A stretch of 15,133 nt of DNA from UBA10205 sp035289625 (GCA_035289625.1 DATDWP010000003.1:1-15133); one strand, 5' to 3'; shown: positions 1 to 7,769, counted from the first letter of the stretch. The notes: a model not told the origin generated them from the sequence alone. Translations and numbers: made by a program.

Positions 1-1
1 C

Positions 2-139
2 CCGCTCTCATTTAACAGTTTGGATTTAGCAATGAGGTATTTGGGGAGCAAGCTCACAATTCCTCTAAAGTACTGGTTCAAAACTTCTGTCTTGTTTGAT
101 GAATTCCGTCACCAAAAAAGGCTCACAGACTTCCGATAG
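2..139 (+). CDS. C-terminal end of an unrecognised protein (partial)
   Basis: An open frame enters from the left edge and runs 45 codons to a TAG stop. The residues are mixed hydrophobic and basic (for example AMRYLGSKLTIPLKYWFKTS, then FDEFRHQKRL), which reads like a real protein C-terminus. No family is recognisable from so short a tail. A TATA-like box begins 14 nt after the stop, so the next gene probably has its own promoter. The alternative is a chance open frame. Moderate to low confidence. Confidence 0.45.
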   Translation, partial: PLSFNSLDLAMRYLGSKLTIPLKYWFKTSVLFDEFRHQKRLTDFR

Positions 140-153
140 CAAAATCATTAGGG

Positions 154-160
154 TTATATA
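154..160 (+). promoter_or_regulatory. TATA-like box before the 58-aa gene
   Basis: TTATATA lies 23-29 nt before the ATG at 183. This is the distance expected between an archaeal TATA box and the transcription start, so the mRNA would be leaderless. It is the main reason for choosing ATG 183 over the upstream in-frame ATG at 96, which also overlaps the preceding partial gene. Confidence 0.5.
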
Positions 161-182
161 TGAAAATGTGGTTGTTATTTTT

Positions 183-359
183 ATGAGAAAGTCATTTCCA
201 CAACACGTGCATGGTCCTATTCCGCCTCAGATTGAAAAAGAAATGGTGATAGCCAAACGTCTTTTTGGAACAAAGCGGGTGGGCACTCTAAGAGTTAAAA
301 ACATGATCTTTGAAAAGAAACCAGACGGAGAAATAGTGTTTGTCAGGTTTGAAAATTGA
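183..359 (+). CDS. Small hypothetical protein, 58 aa
   Basis: A small basic protein starting MRKSFPQHVHGPIPPQIEKE and ending in a beta-like stretch (EIVFVRFEN). It has no signal peptide, membrane helix or metal-binding cysteines. I do not recognise a family. An in-frame ATG at 96 would add 29 residues, but it lies inside the previous open frame and upstream of the TATA-like box, so 183 is preferred. The stop is only 3 nt from the convergent rfcS stop. Existence as a gene is moderately supported by promoter spacing and compact packing. Confidence 0.5.
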   Translation: MRKSFPQHVHGPIPPQIEKEMVIAKRLFGTKRVGTLRVKNMIFEKKPDGEIVFVRFEN

Positions 360-362
360 GGT

Positions 363-1331
363 TCACTTCTTATATTTCATAAATTGCGCAAGCAGCGCTT
401 CTAGTTGTATTCTCTCATTTGCGCCTTCCACAAGCCGAAAGTTATATTCGCCAATTGTATCGATTAGTTCTATTTTGGTTTTTCCCGGAACTTGCGCTTC
501 ATCCATTTCAATTAGTTCGCGGTGAAGCTGTACTATTACATCCTCCCCGGACATTCCGTATTCGTATATGAGTTTATCAAGAAGCGCTCTTGCTTCTAAA
601 AATTTGCCGGAGAGCGCAACCATTATCATTTGTTTTATTTCTTCAGGGCGGGCGCGTGCTGAGATTGCATATACCATTTTTTCATCTATTTTAGTGCCGC
701 TGCCAGATGATGCTTGCAATACATTGATAGCTTTTCTAAGATCTCCGGAGCACACATAAACAATTGCCTCAAGCGCCCCTTTGTCTATTTGTGCCCCTTC
801 CTTTTTTGCAACGTCGGCTACTTTTGCTTCAATGTCTTTTGAAGCGAGTTGTGAGAAGCGAAAAATAACGCAGCGCGATTGTATGGGTTCTATTATTTTA
901 CTTGAATAGTTGCAGGATAAAATGAAGCGGCATGTGCGTGAATATTTTTCCATTGTCCTTCTAAGTGCTTGCTGGGCATCGAATGTGAGCGCGTCACTTT
1001 CGTCTAGGAAAATTATTTTGAATGATTGGTTGAATGCTAGTGTTCGCGCAAAGTTTTTGATGGTATCGCGCACAACATCAATTCCGCGATCATCTGATGC
1101 ATTTAGCTCTAAAAAGTTTTGGGTGAAATTATCCCCGAAAAATTCGCGTGCAAGTGCAACAGCGCAGCTTGTTTTCCCGACTCCTGCAGGGCCTGCAAAC
1201 ATCAAATTTGGCATTGTGGAGTTTTTCACATAATTTTCAAGCCTATTTGTTATTTCCTTCTGTCCGACAACTTGTGATAATCTTTCGGGGCGGTATTTTT
1301 CCACCCACGGAAGTTCTATTGGGCCTTGCAT
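363..1331 (-). CDS. rfcS: Replication factor C small subunit (clamp loader ATPase)
   Basis: 322 aa, the usual length for archaeal RfcS. With the large subunit (not in this window) it would form the clamp loader that opens the PCNA ring and places it on primer-template DNA. Visible motifs: RFC box near the N-terminus (PWVEKYRPERL, residues 8-18), Walker A GPAGVGKT (47-54), NASDDRG (77-83), Walker B IIFLDESD (106-113), sensor-1 SCNY (139-142) and the arginine-finger SRC motif (152-154). The C-terminal half is the helical lid and collar region. There is no intein. The Walker B box reads DESD where RFC small subunits usually have DEAD; the catalytic D and E are kept. The ATG start sits 23-29 nt from a TATA-like box. 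It is divergent from the 1392 membrane gene and convergent with the 58-aa gene. Confidence 0.97.
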   Translation of the reverse strand: MQGPIELPWVEKYRPERLSQVVGQKEITNRLENYVKNSTMPNLMFAGPAGVGKTSCAVALAREFFGDNFTQNFLELNASDDRGIDVVRDTIKNFARTLAFNQSFKIIFLDESDALTFDAQQALRRTMEKYSRTCRFILSCNYSSKIIEPIQSRCVIFRFSQLASKDIEAKVADVAKKEGAQIDKGALEAIVYVCSGDLRKAINVLQASSGSGTKIDEKMVYAISARARPEEIKQMIMVALSGKFLEARALLDKLIYEYGMSGEDVIVQLHRELIEMDEAQVPGKTKIELIDTIGEYNFRLVEGANERIQLEALLAQFMKYKK

Positions 1332-1353
1332 AAAAGAAGTGAAATGATAATGG

Positions 1354-1360
1354 TTTTAAA
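1354..1360. promoter_or_regulatory. Possibly shared TATA-like box between divergent genes
   Basis: The near-symmetrical sequence GGTTTTAAACC surrounds TTTTAAA. Read on the minus strand (TTTAAAA) it lies 23-29 nt before the rfcS ATG at 1331. Read on the plus strand it lies 32-38 nt before the ATG at 1392. The 60-nt intergenic space has no other box of comparable quality, so one element may serve both directions. Confidence 0.45.
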
Positions 1361-1391
1361 CCGATTGCGACCATTTTAGAATACGATTGCA

Positions 1392-1844
1392 ATGAATAAG
1401 GATTACCCAAAAGTTTTGTTTGTTTTTGTCCTCACATATGTTGCGCTATATATAATAGGCCTTCTTAGCCCTCTTAAAGATTGGGCTATAGCCTCCCCTT
1501 CAAATCTTGATTACATGCTCTGGTTTGTTCCTGCAACCGGCTTTTTCTTCATATATATGCTCTTGCCTTTTGCAAAATCCGAGTTTGGGTTTGGCAAATA
1601 TTTTGTCTACGCTTTCCCGGTAGTGTTTTTTGTGCTCTCGTTTTTGGCCTATTATGTTGCCATTTTTTGGTATTATGACAATCAGGCATTCCTTGCAGGG
1701 GTTGATATTTCGCTCTTTAACCTAAATTATTGGGACCTCTTTCTCACTTCGCATTTCATCTATTTTGTGCTGGCAGGAATCGGGGGATGGGGGGCGGGGG
1801 TTTTAATTGATGAAACTGCGCTTGAGGGCGCTAAAGAGAAGTAA
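1392..1844 (+). CDS. Four-helix membrane protein of unknown function, 150 aa
   Basis: Four hydrophobic segments are visible, at about residues 7-25, 42-60, 70-94 and 116-139, with short charged ends (MNKDYPK at the start, ALEGAKEK at the end). Several glycines lie in the last helix (AGIGGWGAG). No catalytic or ligand-binding motif is recognisable and I cannot assign a family. The ATG start gives a short leader if the TATA-like box at 1354-1360 is used. It lies 70 nt before another membrane-protein gene on the same strand, though that gene has its own T-rich, TATA-like sequence. Confidence 0.75.
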   Translation: MNKDYPKVLFVFVLTYVALYIIGLLSPLKDWAIASPSNLDYMLWFVPATGFFFIYMLLPFAKSEFGFGKYFVYAFPVVFFVLSFLAYYVAIFWYYDNQAFLAGVDISLFNLNYWDLFLTSHFIYFVLAGIGGWGAGVLIDETALEGAKEK

Positions 1845-1914
1845 CTTTTATGTAGATTACTCTTTGTGACACGCTTTTTAATTAGTTTAGAATTTGTTGA
1901 TTAGAGGGGCTAAT

Positions 1915-2652
1915 ATGGATTTTGTGGCAGCGATTAGGGCCTATGCGGATAATTTTTCTACAGCACTTGCTTTTGCGCTTCTTCTTGTTTTTGTGCTTCC
2001 TTTCGGGGCAATTTCAAATTCGTTCATCTCCTCAGGAACAGTACTTCTTGGTTATGGATTTTTGAACCAGCCGCTTTTGGATTCGATTATACTTTTGCTG
2101 CTGGCAACTGTTTTCCTTTTTTTCTATTCGATTCTAATATGCCTTATGGTGCTTGCAGTAAGAAGGGATGTTAGTTCTGTTAAAACCAATTATTATTTGA
2201 GCGAGAAGATCCACAAGTTCGCTGTGAAGTATTTCAAGTTCCTTGCAGTATTTACAATAATTTGTGCCCTGCTCTCTTCGGTGTTAGTAGAATTAAATGT
2301 TCCTATTGTTCTTGTCAATGTAGTGATATTTGCACTCTCTGCGATCTTTCTATTTTTGCCACAGACAATTGTTGTTGATGAGGAAGGATTGGGGGCATCG
2401 ATTCTTACAAATTGGGAGTTTATTGCAAAAAATGTGCCTTCATTTGTATTTCTTTTGCTCTTCGGGATATTTTCGGTTTTTGTTGTGGTGGTGTTTGAAT
2501 TTGCAGTTGATTACTTTTTTGCCTTTGGCTCCTTTATTTCGCTGCTCTTCTCGCTAGTGGTGCTGGTACCATTTTTGGAAGTTTTAAAGACGATGATCTA
2601 CATGAAGCGTTTCTCCATTATTGAGCGCTATGAAAATCAGGCTTCACACTAA
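1915..2652 (+). CDS. Six-helix membrane protein, DUF4013/DUF7847-like
   Basis: 245 aa from the ATG at 1915. An in-frame TTG at 1894 would add 7 residues, but it lies too close to the TATA-like TTTTTAA at 1875-1881, and a purine-rich GAGGGG precedes the ATG. Hydrophobic segments lie at about residues 16-36, 55-82, 108-126, 130-149, 174-198 and 203-224. Between helices 4 and 5 is VVDEEGLGASILTNWEFIAK. That layout (acidic residue, glycine, then an S...W...N helix start) recalls the repeated signature of DUF4013/DUF7847/YciC-type membrane proteins, whose molecular role is not established. The family link is my inference from pattern. The 3' end overlaps the convergent NrdD-like gene by 35 bp. Confidence 0.75.
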   Translation: MDFVAAIRAYADNFSTALAFALLLVFVLPFGAISNSFISSGTVLLGYGFLNQPLLDSIILLLLATVFLFFYSILICLMVLAVRRDVSSVKTNYYLSEKIHKFAVKYFKFLAVFTIICALLSSVLVELNVPIVLVNVVIFALSAIFLFLPQTIVVDEEGLGASILTNWEFIAKNVPSFVFLLLFGIFSVFVVVVFEFAVDYFFAFGSFISLLFSLVVLVPFLEVLKTMIYMKRFSIIERYENQASH

Positions 2653-4189
2653 GTTCTATGCATGGGCATTCCGGAATTAGCCCTTCGGTTTCTTTTAGCG
2701 AAAATGTTTTGTATGTAAACCCGTAAAATTTTCTTTGCTTTTGGGAAATTTCAAGAAGCATTTTCTGGGTCTGCTCTTGCCTATCTGCTGCGCCGAATTT
2801 TTCGTATGCTATTTTTTGGGGCATTTCAAGAGCTGCAAAGCCATGTTTTTGGCAAGCCGCAATTATCCTCTGTGCAATTGATTGGGGGTTTGATCCATCT
2901 AGTGCATGTGATACATCATATAGTCCGCAAAAGCATACTGCGCAAGAACTCTCTTGAAGGGCCTTTTTGTCGATGTAGCTTCTTTTTTCAAGTATGGTTT
3001 TTTTTAATTCCATTAGGTTTTTGATTTCCTCCAAAGTTTTCTCAAGCTGCTCAAAAAATCTCTCCTGGCGTATAATTGGTTCTGCGAGCTTTTCAAGATT
3101 TATTGCAACAAGCCCGAGCATATTTTGTTTTTGCGCAACAACTGGCCCAAATTCGAATTTTGTCATAGGGTCTTTGGAGTTGCTTAGTACTGTAATTGAT
3201 TTGAGGTTTTCTTTTGTCAGCAGCTTTAGCTGGTATTTGCTATCAACAAGTACGCAAGGTTCAAAACTCTCGGATTTTTTTTGTAAAAGTGCATTTGCAA
3301 AAGATACTGCCTCTCTTTTTTTGGAGGAGTACTCTTGCCAGTTGAGGTCAGAAAAGAGTGCAAGGGTTGCAATTCTTCTCTTCTGGGTTAGTGCGAATAT
3401 TTTTGCGCAAGAATCTAGTTCGGGTTCTATTTTAGATTTTGCTATCTTTGCATTTGATGCAAGAGAGAAATTGAATGCCTGCAAAGTTGCAGGGGTTGAG
3501 AAAACTCTATCTAATTTTAAAGATTGAAGGGCTAGGTCTTCTTTCGGGCCGCTTAAAAATCTGGAGGTGGCAAACATTTTTGTGGAAAAATCTTCCGGGG
3601 CAAAGATATGTATTGTGCCCTCAAAGTGCATCTGGCGGGATAGAGATGGGATTGCATTGAGCCAGTTGTATTCTTTTAAAATATCAGGGTTGTCATAGAG
3701 TTCTGTTTGAAGTTTTCTTTTCACTTCAAAAACAGGCACGCCGATTCGCGCATACTCGCTATGTATGGGTTCGTGTCCATACTCAAGCAGCTTTACATTG
3801 ACCATCTCTCTTATGAGGTGGGTATTTAGGTAGTCAATTTTGAGATCTTTTACCTTATCCTCAACTTCGCTTCCGATTTTTTCCGCAACATGCCTGCTTA
3901 TCTGGGTCTCTTTTAGAAGGGATTTGATTATATTTCCCCTGTCAAACGGTTCGAGTTTTTCGCGGGTAGTGTACACTTTCATTTTCTCAAATGAAAGCAA
4001 TGTTTTTGCTGCCTGCGGGTTTAGCTTTTCTAGAACTTCTGCCGCTTTTTTTTTGATTTGCTGCTCTGTCCCTTCGAACTGCTCGAGTTCTTTTAGCACT
4101 TTTAGAACTTCCCACTTAGTAGCCCCGCTCTCCTGGCACTCAAATGCGATGTGCTGGAGCACTTCTTTTATGGGTTTATCTATCTGCAT
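2618..4189 (-). CDS. ATP-cone protein with degenerate NrdD-like domain
   Basis: 523 aa. Residues 1-66 are helical and unassigned. Residues about 70-150 form an ATP-cone (KVYTTREKLEPFDRGNIIKS, then a helical part ending EYARIG), the nucleotide-sensing domain of ribonucleotide reductases. The rest follows anaerobic reductase NrdD: NPDILKEY...HFEGTIHIF (167-196), NMLGLVAINLEKLAEP (356-371, compare the NrdD 'NLG-INLPRLA' strand), a long helix (376-403), CFCGLYDVSHAL (419-430) and a P..AYEKFGAADR segment (457-470). The C-terminus lacks the paired CxxC zinc site and the RVxGY glycyl-radical motif; only a CPC remains (508-510). No cysteine lies just before the 356-371 strand, where the NrdD active-site cysteine is expected. 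It is therefore probably not a working reductase and may be a nucleotide-responsive pseudoenzyme. The promoter is weak-looking (TTAAGAATTTTAT on the minus strand, 4205-4217). Confidence 0.8.
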   Translation of the reverse strand: MQIDKPIKEVLQHIAFECQESGATKWEVLKVLKELEQFEGTEQQIKKKAAEVLEKLNPQAAKTLLSFEKMKVYTTREKLEPFDRGNIIKSLLKETQISRHVAEKIGSEVEDKVKDLKIDYLNTHLIREMVNVKLLEYGHEPIHSEYARIGVPVFEVKRKLQTELYDNPDILKEYNWLNAIPSLSRQMHFEGTIHIFAPEDFSTKMFATSRFLSGPKEDLALQSLKLDRVFSTPATLQAFNFSLASNAKIAKSKIEPELDSCAKIFALTQKRRIATLALFSDLNWQEYSSKKREAVSFANALLQKKSESFEPCVLVDSKYQLKLLTKENLKSITVLSNSKDPMTKFEFGPVVAQKQNMLGLVAINLEKLAEPIIRQERFFEQLEKTLEEIKNLMELKKTILEKRSYIDKKALQESSCAVCFCGLYDVSHALDGSNPQSIAQRIIAACQKHGFAALEMPQKIAYEKFGAADRQEQTQKMLLEISQKQRKFYGFTYKTFSLKETEGLIPECPCIELSVKPDFHSAQ

Positions 4190-4258
4190 GCACTTAGCAG
4201 GTGGATAAAATTCTTAACCATTGGCAGGCCAATTCAACTGGGACTTTGGAAAATTAAC

Positions 4259-4265
4259 TTTTTAA
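4259..4265 (+). promoter_or_regulatory. TATA-like box for the Lrp/AsnC gene
   Basis: TTTTTAA lies 23-29 nt before an ATG at 4288 that opens only an 11-codon frame ending at a TGA (4321-4323). The regulator frame itself is offset from this ATG. Transcription probably begins near 4288 and translation starts at a downstream TTG. See the finding on this start. Confidence 0.4.
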
Positions 4266-4300
4266 TGGTTTTGTGTTTGAATAACTAATGAAATTGATTT

Positions 4301-4792
4301 TTGGGGGTTTTAGGTTTGGTTGAAGTACTGGATAAGATTGATCATAAGATTTTGGGGCTCTTGCTAGCTGATGGTAGGGCATCTTTTAGTACTATTGCAC
4401 ATGAAGTGAACCTAACTGATGTTGCGATAAAAAAAAGGGTGGAGAGGCTCAAGAGGCGCGGAATAATTAACTCTGTTAGTGCTGATTTGAACCTAAAGGC
4501 GCTTGGTTATGAGAACCCTGTTTTTGTCCAGATCCGCTCAGAACTTTCAAAAAATAGGGATGTTATAAAAAAATTAAAAGAATTAGATTATGTGCTCGAA
4601 CTATACCAGGTTTTGGGTGAGTATAATATTTTTGCAAAGCTTGTCATACCTGACCTTGATTCTGCGGAAAATTTTGTCGACAGGCTCGGAACACTTGACG
4701 GAGTACTCGACATCAAGACGCTTGTTGTGATTTCGGAAGTGAAAAAGTCCAAATCGCTCCCGTCCTTTTCGCTGCAAAAGACACTTGAGTGA
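4301..4792 (+). CDS. Lrp/AsnC family transcriptional regulator
   Basis: Up to 163 aa, typical for the family. An N-terminal winged helix-turn-helix (about residues 10-58, with VLDKIDHKILGLLLADGRAS and the recognition-helix region TDVAIKKRVERLKRRGII) is followed by a RAM-type ligand and oligomerisation domain (about 72-150, with LGEYNIFAKL at 105-114 and a second conserved strand near LDIKTLVVISEV). Such proteins bind DNA as dimers or octamers and often respond to amino acids; the effector here is unknown. No ATG is available in frame. TTG 4301 or TTG 4316 are candidates, the latter preceded by GGGGG. It lies 39 nt before topA, which has its own TATA-like box, so co-transcription is uncertain. 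Confidence 0.88.
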   Translation: MGVLGLVEVLDKIDHKILGLLLADGRASFSTIAHEVNLTDVAIKKRVERLKRRGIINSVSADLNLKALGYENPVFVQIRSELSKNRDVIKKLKELDYVLELYQVLGEYNIFAKLVIPDLDSAENFVDRLGTLDGVLDIKTLVVISEVKKSKSLPSFSLQKTLE

Positions 4793-4800
4793 ACTTCTGA

Positions 4801-4808
4801 TTTAAATA
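4801..4808 (+). promoter_or_regulatory. TATA-like box before topA
   Basis: TTTAAATA lies 24-31 nt before the topA ATG at 4832. This gives a leaderless or nearly leaderless transcript separate from the upstream regulator gene. Confidence 0.55.
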
Positions 4809-4831
4809 GTTCTGGCCTTAGAGAGTTTGTT

Positions 4832-6919
4832 ATGATAAAGATGGTTGTTTCGGAAAAAGCGATTGCCGGTAAGAGCATTGCAGATATTCTTGCAGGTGCA
4901 AGCGTTCCTACCACTTCTTCCGGGTCGGCACAAGTTTTCCGGTTCAAATCGGGCAATGATGAGTATGTAGTGGTTCCGCTGCGCGGTCATATAACTGATG
5001 TCGAGTTTCCAAAAAAATACAGTTATTGGTTAGGGACTGATCTAAAAAAGCTAATCGATGCGCAGATTGATTATGTTGGCAAAGAAGCTGCGATAATTTC
5101 TGCTCTTAAAAAAATAGGCAAGGATGCAAATGAAGTGATAATTGCAACAGATGCCGATAGGGAAGGGGAGAGCATTGGGGTTGAGGCGTTAAATTACATA
5201 AAGGAAACAAACCCGAAAATAAAGGCAAAGAGGGCCTATTTTTCTGCAATTACAAAAAAAGACATAAATGACGCGTTCTCAACCCTTTCGGATGTTGATT
5301 TTAATTTTGCAGATTCGGCTGATTCGCGCCGCGAAATTGACCTTATTTGGGGCGCGGTTCTTACGCGTTTTCTCTCTCTTGTTTCCGGTCAACTCGGCAA
5401 GGATTATTTGAGTGTTGGGCGAGTGCAAACCCCAACGCTTGCACTGCTTGTAAATAGGGAAAAAGAGAGGCTTGCTTTTAAAAAAAAGCCGTACTGGGAG
5501 CTTGTTGCAATTTTTGAAAAATCTGGCAAGAAATTCCAAGCAGAACACAAGAAAGGCAAGTTTTGGGAAAAAGATGAGCCAGCAAAAATCCACTCTCAAA
5601 AATTCACCCATGGGGTTGTAAAATCAATAAAGAGCGCAGAGCGCGTGCTAAAGCGCCCCACCCCATTTAATACAACTGATTTTTTGCGCCAGGCAACAAC
5701 AATTGGCTTTTCAGCAGGCCAGGCAATGGAAATAGCTGAGAGGCTCTATCAGCAAGGGTATACTTCCTATCCACGAACAGATAATACTGTATATCCTCAG
5801 TCACTAGATCTTGCAGAAACGCTGCGCGAAATTGCAAAAGTTTCAGAAGTTTCAAAAGCTGCAAACTTGCTTCTTGCAAAAAAATCCCTAACTGCTTCAA
5901 AAGGAAAAAAGGAGACAAAAGACCACCCGCCAATCTATCCTGTTGCAGCTGCCCCAAAAGAAAAATTAGGGGAGCGGGATTGGAAAATTTATTCTCTTAT
6001 TGTAAGAAGGTTTTTAGCAACCCTTTCAGATGATGCAGTAACAGAAAACCAAACAGTTGAATTGCATCTTGGAATTGAACCATTTGTTGCCCGCGGGCAA
6101 AAAATAATGAATGCCGGCTGGAAGGAAGTATATCCTTACTCGGAAATTTCTGAAGTGATTTTGCCGGCGCTAGTAGAGGGGGAAAAAGTACCTCTTGAAA
6201 AACTCGATCTTTTGGAAAAAGAAACCCAGCCACCAACGCGCTATAGCCAGTCAACCCTCATAAAATTAATGGAAGATCTAGGTCTTGGAACAAAAAGTAC
6301 AAGGCACTCGATAATTCAAAAATTGTATGTGCGAAAATATATTTCAGGAAATAAGTCAATTGAACCTAATAAGATTGCATTTGCAGTTGTTGATTCTCTT
6401 GAAAAGAATGAAGTGGATGTTGTTAAAGCCCAGATGACTTCTGCTCTTGAAGAGGAAATGGATAAAATTGCAGCAGGAAAGAGGAGCAAAAAAGAAGTTG
6501 TTGAAGATTCGCGCAAATTTTTGCACAAAATCCTGGAGCGCATGCTTGAGAAAAAATCAGAAATAGGCTCGCAGCTTCGCTTGGCAGTGCACTCCGATTC
6601 GATCATAGGGAAGTGTGAAAAATGCAATGGCCAGCTTCGCACTCTTATTAGCAAAAATAAAAAGAGGTTTTTGGGATGTACAAATTATCCAAAATGCACA
6701 AACACTTACCCGCTTCCGCAAAAAGGCAAAATAAATCCGACCGGGCAGGTTTGCGATAAGTGCGGCACCGCTAAAATTAAAGTTATAGGCCAGCGCTACC
6801 ATTTCGAAATGTGCATTAATCCCAATTGTGAAACAAAAGCTCAGTGGAAGGCAAAAATCGAGACCAAAGCGGCGGCGCAAAAAAGTGGTGTGGCAAGTGC
6901 GGATCCTCAAGTCAAATGA
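4832..6919 (+). CDS. topA: DNA topoisomerase I (type IA)
   Basis: 695 aa. The enzyme cuts one DNA strand through a 5'-phosphotyrosine link and relaxes negative supercoils. The TOPRIM domain comes first, with the catalytic glutamate E8 and the metal-binding motif DADREGE (107-113). The core follows, with SVGRVQTPTLALLV (194-207) and the active-site motif SYPRTDN, so Y313 is the predicted nucleophile and R315 its conserved partner. At the C-terminus are two zinc-ribbon modules: C595/C598/C616/C622 and C641/C644/C661/C666. A short basic tail follows. There is no reverse gyrase helicase domain. The ATG start agrees with the TATA-like box 24-31 nt upstream and with the first beta strand of TOPRIM (MIKMVVSEKA). 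Very secure assignment. Confidence 0.97.
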   Translation: MIKMVVSEKAIAGKSIADILAGASVPTTSSGSAQVFRFKSGNDEYVVVPLRGHITDVEFPKKYSYWLGTDLKKLIDAQIDYVGKEAAIISALKKIGKDANEVIIATDADREGESIGVEALNYIKETNPKIKAKRAYFSAITKKDINDAFSTLSDVDFNFADSADSRREIDLIWGAVLTRFLSLVSGQLGKDYLSVGRVQTPTLALLVNREKERLAFKKKPYWELVAIFEKSGKKFQAEHKKGKFWEKDEPAKIHSQKFTHGVVKSIKSAERVLKRPTPFNTTDFLRQATTIGFSAGQAMEIAERLYQQGYTSYPRTDNTVYPQSLDLAETLREIAKVSEVSKAANLLLAKKSLTASKGKKETKDHPPIYPVAAAPKEKLGERDWKIYSLIVRRFLATLSDDAVTENQTVELHLGIEPFVARGQKIMNAGWKEVYPYSEISEVILPALVEGEKVPLEKLDLLEKETQPPTRYSQSTLIKLMEDLGLGTKSTRHSIIQKLYVRKYISGNKSIEPNKIAFAVVDSLEKNEVDVVKAQMTSALEEEMDKIAAGKRSKKEVVEDSRKFLHKILERMLEKKSEIGSQLRLAVHSDSIIGKCEKCNGQLRTLISKNKKRFLGCTNYPKCTNTYPLPQKGKINPTGQVCDKCGTAKIKVIGQRYHFEMCINPNCETKAQWKAKIETKAAAQKSGVASADPQVK

Positions 6920-6981
6920 TGGAAGGATTTTGGTATGCTGCTAAAAGAGCGTTTGGCAAATGCGCATATACTAATGGGAAC

Positions 6982-6993
6982 TTATTTATTATA
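6982..6993 (+). promoter_or_regulatory. TATA-like box before the 251-aa gene
   Basis: TTATTTATTATA lies 21-32 nt before the ATG at 7014, fitting leaderless initiation. The 94-nt gap after topA otherwise shows nothing recognisable. Confidence 0.5.
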
Positions 6994-7013
6994 CCGGATT
7001 CTTAGTAGGTAAT

Positions 7014-7769
7014 ATGCCATCAATAAGAATATTTTTTCACAAAGGAGCGGAAGGTTTTATCAGGGGTCTTGTAATCGGGACCGCAATCATTGATACTGGA
7101 TCTAAATATGCTTCGGATGTGAAGAGGTTTAATAGTAGGGCAAAAAATCCCGTGGCAGAATTCAAGTCAGAACGTTATCGTGGCGACATAAGAACGGCTC
7201 TCATCGAGCCAGGGCATATTTCAAAATTTTATGATTTCCATGAAGTGCTGACAATAAAAAATTGGCAAAGGCGTGGTGAGGCTGCTGTAGTGCTTGCTGC
7301 AGAGTCTTTGAAGAACGAGCGCAGGGGTCAGCAGGGAGTGCTTGTGACCCCTTTCAGGTTAAAAGAGCTTGAAGAGCAAGGTAGGGTACCAAAGACAATT
7401 AAAAGCGGGCAAAAAAGAATAGAGGTGAGGGGGAAAGATAATATTGTGTCAGCCTCATTCGATGGCTTTGCAAGGGCAGGTCTTAATCCTGAAAGATTAA
7501 TAGTTGTTGCCCCAACATCTGTTGAGAAACTTATTGATGTTGCAACAAAAAAGAAGCAAGCTGCTAAATTCATGCAAAGGCATCTTTCCACAAGAAGTGA
7601 ATTATTCAGGGAAGTCCATCACGAGCTTGCGGGCGCAAAAATAGGGGAAACAGCGCAGATTCCAAGAAAAGTTACTTTTGAAGGCGGTTCTGGCTGGTAC
7701 TCGTTGGGCTTCCAAAAAGTTGGCCAGAAAAAATATGTGCCAATCAGCAGAAGGCATAGGCCGAGATAA
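7014..7769 (+). CDS. Basic hypothetical protein, 251 aa
   Basis: I do not recognise a family. The N-terminus is mildly hydrophobic and glycine-rich (KGAEGFIRGLVIGTAIIDTG) but too weak for a clear membrane helix. The body is rich in K and R, with a conserved-looking core (ERLIVVAPTSVEKLIDVATK, about residues 162-181). The end is strongly basic (KYVPISRRHRPR). There are no cysteine clusters and no obvious nucleotide-binding loop. The basic charge could suit nucleic-acid or ribosome binding, but that is speculation. Start chosen at the first ATG because of the TATA-like box 21-32 nt upstream. Neighbours are topA (same strand, 94 nt before) and a hairpin region after the stop. Confidence 0.75.
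   Translation: MPSIRIFFHKGAEGFIRGLVIGTAIIDTGSKYASDVKRFNSRAKNPVAEFKSERYRGDIRTALIEPGHISKFYDFHEVLTIKNWQRRGEAAVVLAAESLKNERRGQQGVLVTPFRLKELEEQGRVPKTIKSGQKRIEVRGKDNIVSASFDGFARAGLNPERLIVVAPTSVEKLIDVATKKKQAAKFMQRHLSTRSELFREVHHELAGAKIGETAQIPRKVTFEGGSGWYSLGFQKVGQKKYVPISRRHRPR

Noticed and set aside
96..182. Upstream in-frame ATG extension of the 58-aa gene
   Set aside because: It overlaps the preceding open frame and precedes the TATA-like box at 154-160, so the transcript would probably not contain it.
1894..1914. TTG start for the six-helix membrane protein
   Set aside because: Only 13-19 nt from the TATA-like TTTTTAA; ATG 1915 follows a purine-rich GAGGGG and fits better.
2994..3527. 177-codon open frame on the plus strand
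   Set aside because: It is antisense to the NrdD-like gene, which has recognisable domains; the plus product is a low-complexity F/S-rich shadow.
4939..4953. GGTTCAAATC, resembling a tRNA T-arm
   Set aside because: It lies inside the conserved topA frame and has no matching acceptor, D or anticodon arms around it.
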